From positions 6,745,291-6,809,290 of the forward strand of contig CM037872.1 in assembly GCA_021292105.1 (NCBI GenBank): a DNA stretch of 64,000 nt, written 5' to 3'. Every line of letters begins with the position of its first letter. Position 1 is the first letter of the stretch. This DNA comes from Anadara kagoshimensis (Eukaryota > Mollusca > Bivalvia > Arcoida > Arcidae). Below the pieces are notes generated by a model. The model was not told the origin of the DNA and made no database searches. It saw only the letters and a list, made by a program, of their open reading frames with translations. Below are positions 11,700 to 22,262 of the stretch, in pieces. The position numbers were made by a program, and so were the translations under genes.

Positions 11700-13064
11700 A
11701 GTATGGTTTAACTTTATATAATACAGATGCTGTTAGGCTAGTGCAAGTTTTAAGAAATCTTGGTGGTATGATAAACATAAGTATAAGGCTACATAGATAC
11801 TGCCATGCCAGAATAGGCTGGCTTGATGGGAATACAGGATATGTATGGTATATATAGCTTTTAACAGCCCAACATTGGTTTAACAATATGCGTCGGTTGT
11901 TCAAGGGGAAGGTTTTTGGCCTGATGGTGTTGTGTGTAGACCTTGGGTTAAGAAACACGTGTGGCAACAAAAGCCTGACTATAATTAAACACATAATGGG
12001 TAATTTCAACACTTTAAAGGTAGTCAAAAACAACATACTTATCCATTTCCAACTTATTTCAACTTTTTAAATTACTATTATTTGTGTTACATATTGCTAA
12101 TGGTAATTGCATTAAGTTTTCTAACTTGGAATGTAAGAGGAATTATGTCCTCTACTGTGTGTTTATCAGACTTAATCCAGAGATCCGATTGTGGCTGCTA
12201 ATGCTTTGTGAAAGAGATGTCAGCCACATATATCTCCACCCTAAATGCAAGGGGGTAGATGGTCACAGGTGTTACTCAGACATAATATATTATGCGTAAA
12301 TATGTACCATTTATTTATTTAGTTGTTCTCGTGTTAAACTTTTGACATTTAGTAAATACATGTATATATGTTAACACATATGTTATAATGTAATATCTCT
12401 TTTATAGAGGAAATACATAATGAATGAATATAATTTTGAAAATGCAAAACAGTCAGTTTTCAATTTTTCTTCAAATGTTAATAGAAATCCAATATACAAT
12501 GGCCATTCAGTTGTCCAAATCTATGTGTTCAAATGCCACAGTATATGTTATAAATATATTTGAAAATATAATATCCAAGGCAAAGACTTCTAAAGACAGA
12601 AAGTTCTATGCAAGACAAGAGAGATAACTCTCATTTTCGTAAATGGCTCTATGACACTGACCAATGGAATACGTAAATTAAACGTTTAGTTCGTCGAATG
12701 ATTTATCAACATACAGTAAAATTTTATTATGTGTATTTTTATGAAAGAATTTGAAATCGTTATCACGTGGGTGTTATTAGAATTAGTTGCAACGTCATTT
12801 GAAATTTGATATTGAAGCATCGATCATCGAGGGGGCAGCCATATTTGTTTTGATTGACAACCAAATGTACTACCCAGTCTTTCGAGTTTTTAAGATATTA
12901 ACAGGTCGTGCTTACCGAAATACACATATATACACTGTTTTTCTTTCATAAAAAGCAAACCTTTTAGCAATCTGACTATCAGGGAGCATATTCTGAAATA
13001 GGTCAATTACATTTATAGGATGCATGTTGTTGTACAGTATGTTAAGTCCACAAAATATCAGATG
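11700..13064. other. No gene recognised
   Basis: Several 60-110 codon frames on both strands (11698-12036, 12084-12299, 12424-12627) have no motif, no convincing splice flanks and AT-driven composition. I leave them uncalled. Confidence 0.5.
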
Positions 13065-13375
13065 TTAAGACATCAATTTTTTAACAAAATTTGCCATATT
13101 ATGATCATTTGTCTTTGATGCCTCATTATTTGTAGGGGGCGGTGGAACTTGTAATGTTAATGTGGAATCAACATTGTCACCAGAACTAACTCCAGAAATG
13201 TTATTGTGTCCCAATCTTCAATTTTGGGCTTTTTTCATTAGGCATACATTATAGTGTTACTGGTTCCGGCTGTTCCAATGACATTCACAGACAGTCTGTC
13301 ACTTTCGCCCATATTACATATGTTTATAGACTCTTTACAAACATTGCAATAATCTTTGTTTTTGTAATCCGATTG
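13065..13375 (-). pseudogene. Degenerate zinc-finger linker fragment of a transposon-type protein
   Basis: On the minus strand a frame reads SDYKNKDYCNVCKESINICN then MGESDRLSVNVIGTAGTSNT, ending at a TAA. In a shifted frame it continues HNNISGVSSGDNVDSTLTLQ, VPPPPTNNEASKTNDHNMAN and FVKKLMS before a stop. The CNVC pair followed by a methionine-glycine step and two positions where histidines would be expected recalls a BED/U1-like finger found at the start of some transposases. Both histidines are absent. Proline-rich linker and rapid decay fit a fossil. Family assignment is inference. Confidence 0.35.
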
Positions 13376-13379
13376 TTAA

Positions 13380-14115
13380 GATACCAATTTGTACGTTTTT
13401 ATTCACGTACGGTTGAACACATTTGCCGACCATTGTCGCTGCTAGCCGGAAGTAATACAAAGGTAAATAACTTGTATCTATTCTGTTGTAGTTTTCTTCT
13501 ATTTGAACGACACCCGGAATTCTTCCGTTACAAGTCGTAGACTGACGAATGATATTGACCGAGACAAGAGGAATAACTCAATGTTTATTATTTATCACAA
13601 ACGTTGCAGCTCCGTTTTTGCCGCCAGTTTCAAAATTCTTTTCAAGACTGCGGACCCTGTCACAATAACAGTTCTAGTTTTCATTATTTTAATTAACATA
13701 CTCGTTTTAATTTACCAGTCTCGAGAACATAATAGTACATATCTAGTTTTCATATTTATGAATTTATGTAAATACTTTTCACTCGTCATGCATTTATGGA
13801 TTGAATCAGTATTTTGATGCAACACAAAATTTGTGACAAAAATCAGTTTATTGCTATTATCAAGTACGTTTATTTCAATACTTGTGTAATGGGTTGCCAT
13901 TTTATTGTTTTAACACATTACTATCACCCATCATTTTGTGAGGATATGTGACAAAGTGAATTTTTATGTGACAAAGTGAATTATTTTAAGAGTATTCTAG
14001 ACATTTTTCAAGTACTAGGGATCAGTTACTTTTAGATTTTAGTATTGTATAGTCATCATTTACAACTTGAGCAAAAATTGACTACATCTATCGTATATAT
14101 CTAAAGGCAATCGCA
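13380..14115. other. No supportable gene; short 20-bp direct repeat
   Basis: A 104-codon frame at 13503-13817 contains a hydrophobic stretch (ITVLVFIILINILVLIY) that could be a membrane segment, but nothing else supports it. A direct repeat of TATGTGACAAAGTGAATT lies at about 13946-13982. Confidence 0.4.
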
Positions 14116-14119
14116 TACT

Positions 14120-14760
14120 GTTTTATTCGACAAAATGTCCTTATCTAACAGATACAACTTAATTAGGACAAAATGGATCTCTTGTATGTGACGTAAATAT
14201 TTTTAACATTCAACTATTTGTCCTCGTCTAACAGTATGCGACGAAAACTGTCCATATTCAACAGACACAACTTATTACAATAACGGTCTGATGCATGTGT
14301 CAACAATTGTCCCCATTAAACAGATACAAACTATGACAATATCTCTCTGAAGTATGTGACAAAATTTCTTCTCATCCAACAGACATATCTATCTGATGTT
14401 CGTGACAAAAATCCTTATCCCAAGGGTAAAAAATTAAGACAATATCTGTGTTATATGCGACAACAATTGTCCTAATCTAATACAGTTTTAGACAATATCC
14501 ATATATTGTATGTGACAAAACTTCTTTACATTCAACATCTACAACTTATTACAATATATTATGTGACAATAATTGTCCTCATTGACACAACATGGAACAA
14601 TGTCTGTTCTGTAGATCTATTTGTTTTTTCTATGTGATATATGTCTACATTCAACTGATAGAACACACGTGAACACAGTATAATATATGTTTGTTGTAAA
14701 TGTGACCAATTGTTCACATCCAACAAATACATCCTAAGACAATGTCTTTGTGCATTTTCA
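14120..14760. repeat. Degenerate tandem repeat, about 65-70 bp, roughly nine units
   Basis: Units share TGTGACAAAA, then TCC..ATCCAACAGATACAA and ACTTATTACAATATC, with many substitutions and indels. The last unit runs into the first acceptor of the candidate exon array at 14762, so the two structures are contiguous. Confidence 0.7.
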
Positions 14761-14761
14761 G

Positions 14762-14824
14762 CAAATTCAAAAGAAACGTGTAAAAAGGCGTTTCAACCGC
14801 CAGTGGAATTTGTTATGTAAGAGG
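14762..14824 (+). CDS. Tandem mini-exon candidate, copy 1
   Basis: Flanked by TGCATTTTCAG and GTAAGA. Exactly 63 nt (21 codons, phase 0 at both ends), reading QIQKKRVKRRFNRQ then WNLLCKR. It differs from the other copies at several codons yet keeps length and frame. Product unknown; the peptide is strongly basic and includes one cysteine and one tryptophan. Confidence 0.5.
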
Positions 14825-14964
14825 GTAAGACCGGTAAGTAGTTTGATATCTAGCTTCCCTTAGCAAAAATCAAAAAGGGAATCCTAAACCTGGAAATGGT
14901 TTGTATTTAAAAATATTTTTCGAAATTATAGTGACAAGAAAAGTCCCTGTTTGTGTATTTTCAG

Positions 14965-15027
14965 CAAATTGAAAAGAAAAGCGTAGAAAGGCGTTTCAAC
15001 CGCCAGTGGAGTCTATTATGCAAGAGG
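14965..15027 (+). CDS. Tandem mini-exon candidate, copy 2
   Basis: Flanked by TGTGTATTTTCAG and GTAAGT, the best splice pair of the four. 63 nt, phase 0-0, reading QIEKKSVERRFNRQ then WSLLCKR. Separated from copy 1 by a 140-nt candidate intron that contains the shared block AAAAAGGGAATCCTAAACCT. Confidence 0.55.
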
Positions 15028-15159
15028 GTAAGTAGTTTGCTATGTAGCTTCCCTTAGCCAAAAATCAAAAAGGGAATCCTAAACCTGGACATGGTTTGTA
15101 TTTCAAAATATTTTTCGAAATTATAGTGACAAGAAAAGTCCCCGTTTGTGTATTTTCAG

Positions 15160-15222
15160 CAAATTCAGAAGAAAGGTGTAGAAAGGCGTTTCAACCACCA
15201 ATGGAGTCTATTATGCAAGAGG
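15160..15222 (+). CDS. Tandem mini-exon candidate, copy 3
   Basis: Flanked by TGTGTATTTTCAG and GTAAGT. 63 nt, phase 0-0, reading QIQKKGVERRFNHQ then WSLLCKR. The candidate intron from copy 2 is 132 nt. The exon sequence is identical to copy 4. Confidence 0.55.
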
Positions 15223-15337
15223 GTAAGTGGTTTGATATGTAGCTTCCCTTAGCCAAAAATCAAAAAGGGAATCCTAAACCTGGACATGGTTTGTATTTCA
15301 AAATTATAGTGACAAGTCCCCGTTTGTGTATTTTCAG

Positions 15338-15400
15338 CAAATTCAGAAGAAAGGTGTAGAAAGGCGTTTCAACCACCAATGGAGTCTATTATGCAAGAGG
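15338..15400 (+). CDS. Tandem mini-exon candidate, copy 4
   Basis: Flanked by TGTGTATTTTCAG and GTATGT, a weaker but usable donor. 63 nt, phase 0-0, same peptide as copy 3. The preceding candidate intron has shrunk to 115 nt while the exon has no indel. No further copy follows. I could not find the exons that would flank the array. Confidence 0.5.
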
Positions 15401-15429
15401 GTATGTAGTTTGATATGTAGCTTCCCTTA

Positions 15430-16369
15430 GCCAACAATCAAATAGAGAATATTAAGACAAACTGGACAGTGTTTGTATTTCAAAATATTTTGTCGAAATT
15501 TTTCAAAAGCATTACATTTAAGGATTTAGATGTTAACATGTAGTAGATATCTTTTTTATTTGCACATATCTTGCTCGATTGTATAGTCTATTATAGTATA
15601 TAATATATTATAATAGATCTTTTCAAAATCTTCAAAAAATTTTGTCCAAGCACTACTGATGAGGAATTGTATTTCAAAACGGCCGTCTAGTGCTGTAAAA
15701 TTAAAACTGGTATAATATGCAATATAATGGAGAAATTATTGACAGGGTCCTATTGTTTTTACAAATATCATTTCCTTAAACCTAGCGTGTGGCACATCTA
15801 CGATATTTCTTGCAGTTGTCTATAGGTAAAAAACACTCATTAGAAAACGGAACGAATGTCTCCAGGATAGAATGAAGAAAGTAACACGTGCGGTTTCAAT
15901 TTGGATTTTAGTTCTGATATTTTGTTCAAAAAGGAATATTATCAGATGCCCGATATTACACGTAGATCTATGTCCGATAAATAACGCACTTACTCTACTA
16001 TGTTTGATTAAAATACGATTTTAATATCACTAATTGATAGGAAATCTTAATTTTCAATGTAGATGTTCGAGTACCATAGCTTACTAATCTCTCAGACTCT
16101 TCAAGATTCAGATTAATTCAGTTTGGCCGCTGCATTTTCTCTTTCCTGCTTTCATGTTTGGGAGTTGTCTTCAACTGTGCAGAGTTTTCGAAATCACGCA
16201 CAAGTATAATAGTTACGCCCTAAAACTAACATTGTTTGATTTCTTCACAGTCATTCCCACATCATTTCAATAGTTTAATAATGAAACTGAAGTTCACCTT
16301 ATACCTTATCATTCCGGAGCATTGATTGAAATTTACTTACTTAGCCTACGAAAGCCTATTAAGCTCATG
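15430..16369. other. Gene-free stretch with Rep-B fragment
   Basis: A Rep-B copy lies at about 15640-15730 (ACTGATGAGGAATTG, CGGCCGTCTAGTGCTG, ACTGGTATAATATGC). The remainder up to the 6.1-kb element shows no gene. Confidence 0.5.
16364..16369 (+). other. Left target-site duplication CTCATG of the 6.1-kb element
   Basis: CTCATG immediately precedes the left terminus AATAAAAAAAATTAAAAGG and recurs at 22443-22448 directly after the right terminus. Six bases match exactly. Confidence 0.65.
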
Positions 16370-16383
16370 AATAAAAAAAATTA

Positions 16384-16740
16384 AAAGGCGTAATAACGCG
16401 AAATAAAGGCGTTATAATGCGAAAAAAAGGCGTTATAACACCTTAAGAAAAGCGAAATAACGCGAATTGAAAGGCGTTATAACGCAAAATAAAGGCGTAA
16501 TGACGCGAAATAAAGGCGTAATAACGCGAATTGAAAGGCGTTATAACACGAATTGAAAGGCGAAATAAAGGCGTAATAACGCGAATTGAAAGGCATTATA
16601 ACGCGAATTGAAAGGCGCTATAACGCGAAATAAAGACGTAATAACGCGAATTGACAGGCGTTATAACGCACCGGGATAAAAAGGCGTTATAACGCCTTTA
16701 GAAAGGCGTAATAACGCGAAATAAAGGCTTATTAACGCGG
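16384..16740 (+). repeat. Left terminal array of about 17 palindromic units
   Basis: Units of about 21 bp alternate between AAAGGCGTTATAACGCG and AAAGGCGTAATAACGCG, joined by AATTG or AAATA. The core GGCGTTATAACGCC is a perfect 14-bp palindrome. The array forms the left arm of the inverted repeat. Such repeats would suit multiple transposase contacts, which is inference. Confidence 0.9.
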
Positions 16741-17260
16741 TTAAGATGCCTTCCATAATGATGTGGAGGTCCTGGGGTTAAATCTCTAAAACCCCCCCCC
16801 CCACTTTACATACATATTATAAGTGTGTGTGTGCGTGTGTGTGTGTTTTCTGCACAACTATATATAATGTAATAAGCTGTTTCACATGTATTTATTCTAT
16901 GAAATTTAAAAATAACTGCACATCATCCGATCCTTCGCTGAAATGAACATACTATTTCAGTAAAACAGAAAGAAAGGTTTCTTTTCAATGTTAAAATGTA
17001 GTTTTTTTTCATAAAGAGTATCATTTTATATATGGGGATGGGGATCTTTTAATTAACTGTACACATGGCTATTTATTAAAAAGTTCCTATCCAATTGTCA
17101 ATCGCTAACTTTTAACAATGATTAAATGACATTTGTGACATCTTAGTATGAATAGATCTGCAGTTGCCTTAAGCTATTCAAACTGAAACCAATCTGTTTG
17201 TGGTGAGGTTTGTTAACATTCTCAAGGGAAGTGACTGCTCTATATATAGACAAAAAGACA
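16741..17260. other. Left-arm segment missing from right arm
   Basis: On the right arm the palindrome array touches the AGGCCCATTCTCTG block directly. On the left arm about 520 bp separate them. This segment has a C-run (16792-16802), a GT microsatellite (16823-16846) and no gene. It is either an insertion into the left arm or a deletion from the right. Confidence 0.6.
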
Positions 17261-17813
17261 TTATAGGCCCATTCTCTGGTAACATGTACAAATGCACATT
17301 TTCAGCATTAAAAATTTAAATTGCGTTTTGAAACTTTGTATACTAAATTCTGAACCCATTGGGATATGTAAATTACTAAATAAACTTTTTTTTCAACTTG
17401 TCTGTTTTTGTTTTGTATTACTAAATCTATGAATGTAGGGCTTGGGGGGAAAATATGCTCCAATCTTAGATACTACCAATGTTCATAAATCATACAAAGG
17501 ATTCAACTCTTTGTATCAAGGAGTAAAATTTGACTGAGCTCTGAACTATATTACATATATGGCTAAATATAATGATAAAAGACATTCTCAAAAACCAATG
17601 AATAATATTTTATAGCATTCTAATTACAGAATAAAACGTTTCATTTTACATTTATTAAAAATTGCATTTAGTTGAAATAAATTTTTGTAACAAATAACAC
17701 AGGATAATAATGTGTGTTTTGTGATCTGGTACATTGCAGAATCCTAATTTGAAAACAAAAGCATTATATCCAATATATGAACAGTGCGAACAGCGATTGC
17801 AGAAGTTATTCTC

Positions 17814-17844
17814 GTCCCGTAAGGGACAGTACTGGTCCCGTAAA
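17814..17844 (+). promoter_or_regulatory. Subterminal palindrome GTCCCGTAAGGGAC plus half site
   Basis: One full palindrome at 17814-17827 is followed by the half site GTCCCGTAAA at 17835-17844. It lies downstream of the transposase stop codon. A 134-codon minus-strand frame (17655-18059) overlaps it and looks like chance. Confidence 0.7.
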
Positions 17845-18163
17845 TGCCAATAACTGAAAGCATGAAACCAAGTCCATAATGATCGCTTATGTTTGTGAGT
17901 AAATACTTTGACGTATTTGTGAATGTCGAAAAACAGCTTTTTATGCATCTTTTGTGTATTTTTGTGCTTGCAATACTGTTTACAATCTAATATTATATAA
18001 ATATGAACCCCTTTTATGAAACAGTTCTTGATAAATTGTCTTACATCAACTGCCAACACTCATAAAACTCAATCTTAACTAGATCAGTCAACAAACAATA
18101 TAATTAGCAACAGAACATTAGAACTATCTGAACCAAAACAGCTAAAGAACAATAATGTGTGTA

Positions 18164-18177
18164 GTCCCGTAAGGGAC
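18164..18177 (+). promoter_or_regulatory. Subterminal palindrome GTCCCGTAAGGGAC
   Basis: Identical to the 17814 copy, 73 bp from the transposase stop codon. Same half-site spacing as the copies on the other flank. Confidence 0.7.
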
Positions 18178-18249
18178 ACAATTCCAATCTAAAACAGTTC
18201 AAAATGAAAACTGATTTATAACAGCCTTAAGTCATAAGCATATGTTGTT

Positions 18250-20711
18250 TTATGATTTGGTATACTGTGTAATGAACCTATTTGCTTCTTCAGAAAGGTT
18301 AAACAAGCGGCGGGTCTTTCCAGTGGGGATCGGTTCGGCGATAACTTTTAAAATATCTGACCGGTTAACCCAAATTTCATCAGATTTAGGAGATGGCCAC
18401 TTGAACGTTTTGCCGAGTTTTCCTGATTTTTCCATGCATGTTATGTTGACGGTGTTATCCTCATAGTCCACCTCAAGAACCTTTCCAACGTAGACTTCTT
18501 TGTCATATACGGCAAGCACAAACAAGTTAGGCGATACTTTTTCATCGACAGTTACTTGTGTGTCACTGGGTGTACTAGTCGGGGTTTCAATTTGTGTCCC
18601 ATTTGCCTGTGTATTTTGTGGTACGTTATTTACTGATGCCTTTTGTATATCATGCTCGTTCCATAAACACGAAGAACTGCGCACTTCAAACCCGTTGTCA
18701 GCGAAACAACTCTCACAAACACATGTCGTAGTTCTGCTAGCAAGAACATGGTCTGACACCCCAACAACTGCGTGTATGTCCATGGTTCCTTTCACTGGTT
18801 TTAGGTTTTCGCTCACTCTATCTATATCTTCTTTACTGGACTTGAAATTTTCTTCTGTGATGAACTCGTAAGATATCTCACTGTCTGACTGTACAGCCCA
18901 GGCAAAAAAGTCATTAGCATCTTGAATAATGCTTTTGCCTCTTTTGACCTCATTATCAGCATTTCTTTTCGTGATACCACCTATTCCGTCGCATGCGCTC
19001 TTGCCATGTCCAGACTCAAAGTATTGCCATGATGCCTTTCCTGGAACTGACAGATCAGGTTAAAGATATATTTATTTCTGTATTGCGACGTCGGGGAATC
19101 CGTCCAGAAGTGAACATATTCAGTGTCTGGGACGTTCTGCTTTATATTTTCCATCATTTTGTTAACAATAGCATAAACCATGGTGGCATTGTGGTGAAGA
19201 ATGTGGGAAACAAAGACTGTGCTCTTATGGATCAGTTTCCCATCTGTTTTGTAGTAACTGACACATGGGTGTAACGTGACCATAGACGAATTCCAATAGG
19301 CCGATTGGATCTCCTCCATAGCCTGACACGTGTAATTCTCACTGAAATCCATCTGTAGTATTAAGTGTTTTTCTGGAAGCTTTTCCTTCATTTGTCTCAA
19401 AGCACGATACTGATCCTTGACACGTTTCACATGTTCCCGAAACTTATCCACACTTTCTTTCATTACTTTTATGAAATCCTGCTTGTTTTCTTCCTGATCC
19501 ACAATCCTAATTCGTTCTTTCCCGTCACTCATTTTTACTCTCTTCCATTCCTGGTACCTAATATTTTCGGTAGATACATGTTCCAACATACCATTAATTG
19601 CATCATCGTCAAAATCTTCAACGAACTTGTCGGGACTTGTGCAAGAACAAACACCAAGATTTTTCAAGCATCGCAATTTTAAAGAAAAATTCTGGTGTTT
19701 GGAGCATAAGCATACATTTCTGGACGCGAAATTAACGAGTGCGACATACTGAGGTCTATTTCGACAAAATGTTGCCAGTGACACAGAATAGTTATTTTCA
19801 GCACAAAATTTGACATGCAAGTTGTGGAGATAGTCATTTAAAACATGTTTCTGATGCTTCTCCTTATTAACTGTCACAGAGTCTTTCTTTCCCGGTAAAA
19901 CTCTTGAATTGTCCTCTCTTAACATAAATGTATGTATATCTGACTGTATTTGACGTCTCAGAGCATCTAGCCGAGGTTTTTTCTTGATTTCTATGTTCTT
20001 CTTTGTTGATCGAGCATGTCTATCAATTCCTGTCATCTTTGACAGCATAAAATTCATTCTATACTTCTTTACAATTTTTCCCGAAATAACCCTCATTATT
20101 GTTTCTTTTTTGTTTTTTGTACTGGCATCTTTTACTTCTTCTGCTAAACACTCTGAAAATAGCAATCTTTTTCTTACTTCCGGTACGGATTCTGGGCGAA
20201 TATTAGACTTTTTCAAAAGACTGTCAACTTTACTCCTTGGAGTAAGGAGTTTACTCTTTGCTGCACTCCTTACTCTCGACAGCTGACGTTTTGTTGTTTC
20301 ATACTTTTTTGACAGCAGTTTACATCTTTCTTCTAAATATTTCATTTTTCTATAGGTATTTGACTTAGTCTTAGATTTTTTCTTTTTTGAAGGAAAACTA
20401 AGTTTTACTTTCAATCCAGTGGTGCTGCTGACGCCAAAACTGTCTTCCTGTATCGTTTCGGTAGATATTGAAGGGGCGTCTTCAGTTCTCTGCTGTTCAT
20501 TTTCACACATTAGTTTTTTCTTCAAACGATATCGCTGCTTTCTTGTTCTCTCTTTATCTCTGCGTTTTATCTTTTTTTCTCTATTTAGTTGTGCGACAGG
20601 TACGAAGTAACTCTTAACTCTCTGACTTTCACTTTTTAGCCATTTGTCTCCGAGTGAAGCCTTCTTCCGTTCTCGGTAGTCTTTCATTATTTGTGCCTTT
20701 GTTTTAGCCAT
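18250..20711 (-). pseudogene. Putative DDE-type transposase of the 6.1-kb element, one frameshift
   Basis: Start at 20711 (MAKTKAQIMKDYRERKK), directly after the acceptor-like TGTATGTTTCAG. Residues 20-70 are very basic. A Cys/His cluster (CLCSKHQN, then CSC) sits near 334-357. QMDFSENY (Asp455) and HFWTDSPTSQYRNK (Asp538) are the first two acidic candidates. Near 19,030 the frame breaks; one base over, reading resumes ASWQYFESGHGKSACDGIGG, whose Glu is a third candidate, then ITKRNADNEVKRGKSII. The C-terminal part has YVGKVLEVDYEDNTVN and FKWPSPKSDEIWV, a small module that may be SH3/tudor-like. Total about 820 codons. From memory, DF[SA]ENY plus a GHGK...DG[IV]GG motif recurs in uncharacterised cnidarian and mollusc proteins. 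Catalysis is inferred. Confidence 0.75.
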
Positions 20712-20813
20712 TCTGAAACATACAATATCATAAAAAGTGTTACTATTACCTAATGACGTCTTTGTTGCACTTATTAATCATTGTTCATTTCGTAAAATGT
20801 CTACAATGAGCAA

Positions 20814-20827
20814 GTCCCGTTACGGGA
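20814..20827 (+). promoter_or_regulatory. Subterminal palindrome GTCCCGTTACGGGA
   Basis: About 100 bp upstream of the start codon. The symmetric centre is intact; the last base of the right arm differs. Confidence 0.7.
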
Positions 20828-21165
20828 TGAAAATAAATCGGGTGAAAATTACAGCAAAACACGCACAAAAAAATTTTAAATTGCTACCATGATGTTTTGA
20901 ATATATAAATCTCATTCAAATTAGAATATATTTAAAGTAAGTTAGCATAGAAAGTTATCCCAAAATCTGAGTTATCTGAAACAGTTTGAATCAATTTTGA
21001 TAAAGAAATCGTTGTTGAATATTTAGTTCATTTTAATTTATAAACTTCTTGTTTTATTTCCATAAAAGTTTTATATAACTCGAATACATTCTGATTCTAG
21101 CGTACAATAACTATAAAATAACTGCAAATTAAGAAAACAACAGAATTTAGAGGACATATATTAAT

Positions 21166-21201
21166 GTCCCATACGGGATAATTTTGGTCCCATTACGGGA
21201 C
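21166..21201 (+). promoter_or_regulatory. Paired subterminal palindromes
   Basis: GTCCCATACGGGAT (21166-21179) and GTCCCATTACGGGAC (21187-21201) are 21 bp apart start to start, the same interval as between the two sites at 17814 and 17835, about two helical turns. Confidence 0.75.
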
Positions 21202-21516
21202 CTGTATATCACTGCAAAATCCTCAACTATTTTATCTATATTTGCGCGCGTTTTTTATAATATACAAGTTTAAGAAATGTAAAATTCAAATTTTAAACTA
21301 CAGACATGCTTTCTTGGTCACAGAAGCAAAGATACTGAAAAGAGTGTAATCTTACCTGAATCTGATTTGGCATAAAACTTATGTAATAGCGCTGACACGA
21401 AGTGAAAATGGCACTGAATCACTATGGAAACTTTCTGGGTATTATCCAAAATGGAAACAAAATCTGTTTGTTCATTAATTTCCGAGTTTCAGGTCACTTA
21501 ATCTTGTAAAGGGACA

Positions 21517-21530
21517 TCCCGTAACGGGAC
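21517..21530 (+). promoter_or_regulatory. Subterminal palindrome TCCCGTAACGGGAC
   Basis: Near-perfect copy preceded by a degenerate half (TTGTAAAGGGAC, 21504-21515). Again two sites in close succession. Confidence 0.7.
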
Positions 21531-21695
21531 AAAGTTTAAGTTTTGTAGATTTTGGAAAGAAAATTTGTGTACAAATAGCCCATGCAAAGTATTGTTTGAG
21601 ATGATTTTAACTAATTCATGTTTGTAATAAATCAGATTTAAAACAAAATAGAATAAAGTCCAGTAGCTGCTTTTGATATCCTATGTATCGTAAAG

Positions 21696-21710
21696 GTCCT
21701 GTAATGGGAC
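21696..21710 (+). promoter_or_regulatory. Subterminal palindrome GTCCTGTAATGGGAC
   Basis: Both arms carry one compensating change (C to T left, C to T right) that breaks one inner pair, while GTCC and GGAC ends persist. Confidence 0.65.
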
Positions 21711-21886
21711 AACAGAAAATTACGCAAACAATGTCATGATTTCATCGATATGCAGCGACTTTACATGTTGTAATATATCAAAAGCTATCATAAATTTATG
21801 TTGCATGTTTATGTAGATATTTTATTTTACGTAAGTTGGTTCTGTTAGTGTCGAATATAACGAACACATCCATTGTTGAACTAATT

Positions 21887-21900
21887 GTCCCGTAAAGGAC
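21887..21900 (+). promoter_or_regulatory. Subterminal palindrome GTCCCGTAAAGGAC
   Basis: Outermost copy on the right flank, followed by the half-like CTTTCCGGACA. About 360 bp from the inner block of the right terminal repeat. Confidence 0.65.
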
Positions 21901-22262
21901 ATCTCTTTCCGGACAATACAATCAATAGGTTTTTTAATAATATATTTATTTCACCGTAAATGAGTTTTAATTTGTAATAAAGTTGATGACTGGCGCTCAA
22001 CAAATAGCAAATAGTTTTCTACTTTTATACTAGAAAGGTTGAGATTTCCGCTTGAAAATATTCTATTTTTCTAATTTGGACAAGCGGTTTCTAGTACTCT
22101 TGTTGACATGAAGCAAAAATAAGTAGTTTTAAAATACCTGTTAATGACTATATTTTTACTTATTTTATTTTATATTAAAAAGCTCTACAAAATGCGACAA
22201 CGTCTGATTGTGAATATGTTTTACTAATTATTTCAGTCCGTTGCAAATACCACGGACATCAA

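Larger units (their letters stand above)
20713..21355 (-). other. Candidate 5'-UTR intron of the transposase gene
   Basis: On the minus strand TTCAG|GTAAG occurs at 21355 and TGTATGTTTCAG ends one base before the start codon. The pair would remove 643 nt containing three of the GTCCCGT palindromes. Both sites match consensus, but no transcript is available. Confidence 0.35.

Noticed and set aside
11698..12036. 112-codon minus-strand frame
   Set aside because: No motif, no splice flanks, overlaps an opposing frame of similar quality.
16384..16740. CRISPR-like array of palindromic repeats
   Set aside because: Units are contiguous without spacers and mirrored at the other end of the element, so they are transposon termini.
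17655..18059. 134-codon minus-strand frame inside the 6.1-kb element
   Set aside because: It spans two subterminal palindromes, has no domain, and its composition follows the AT-rich background. Treated as chance.
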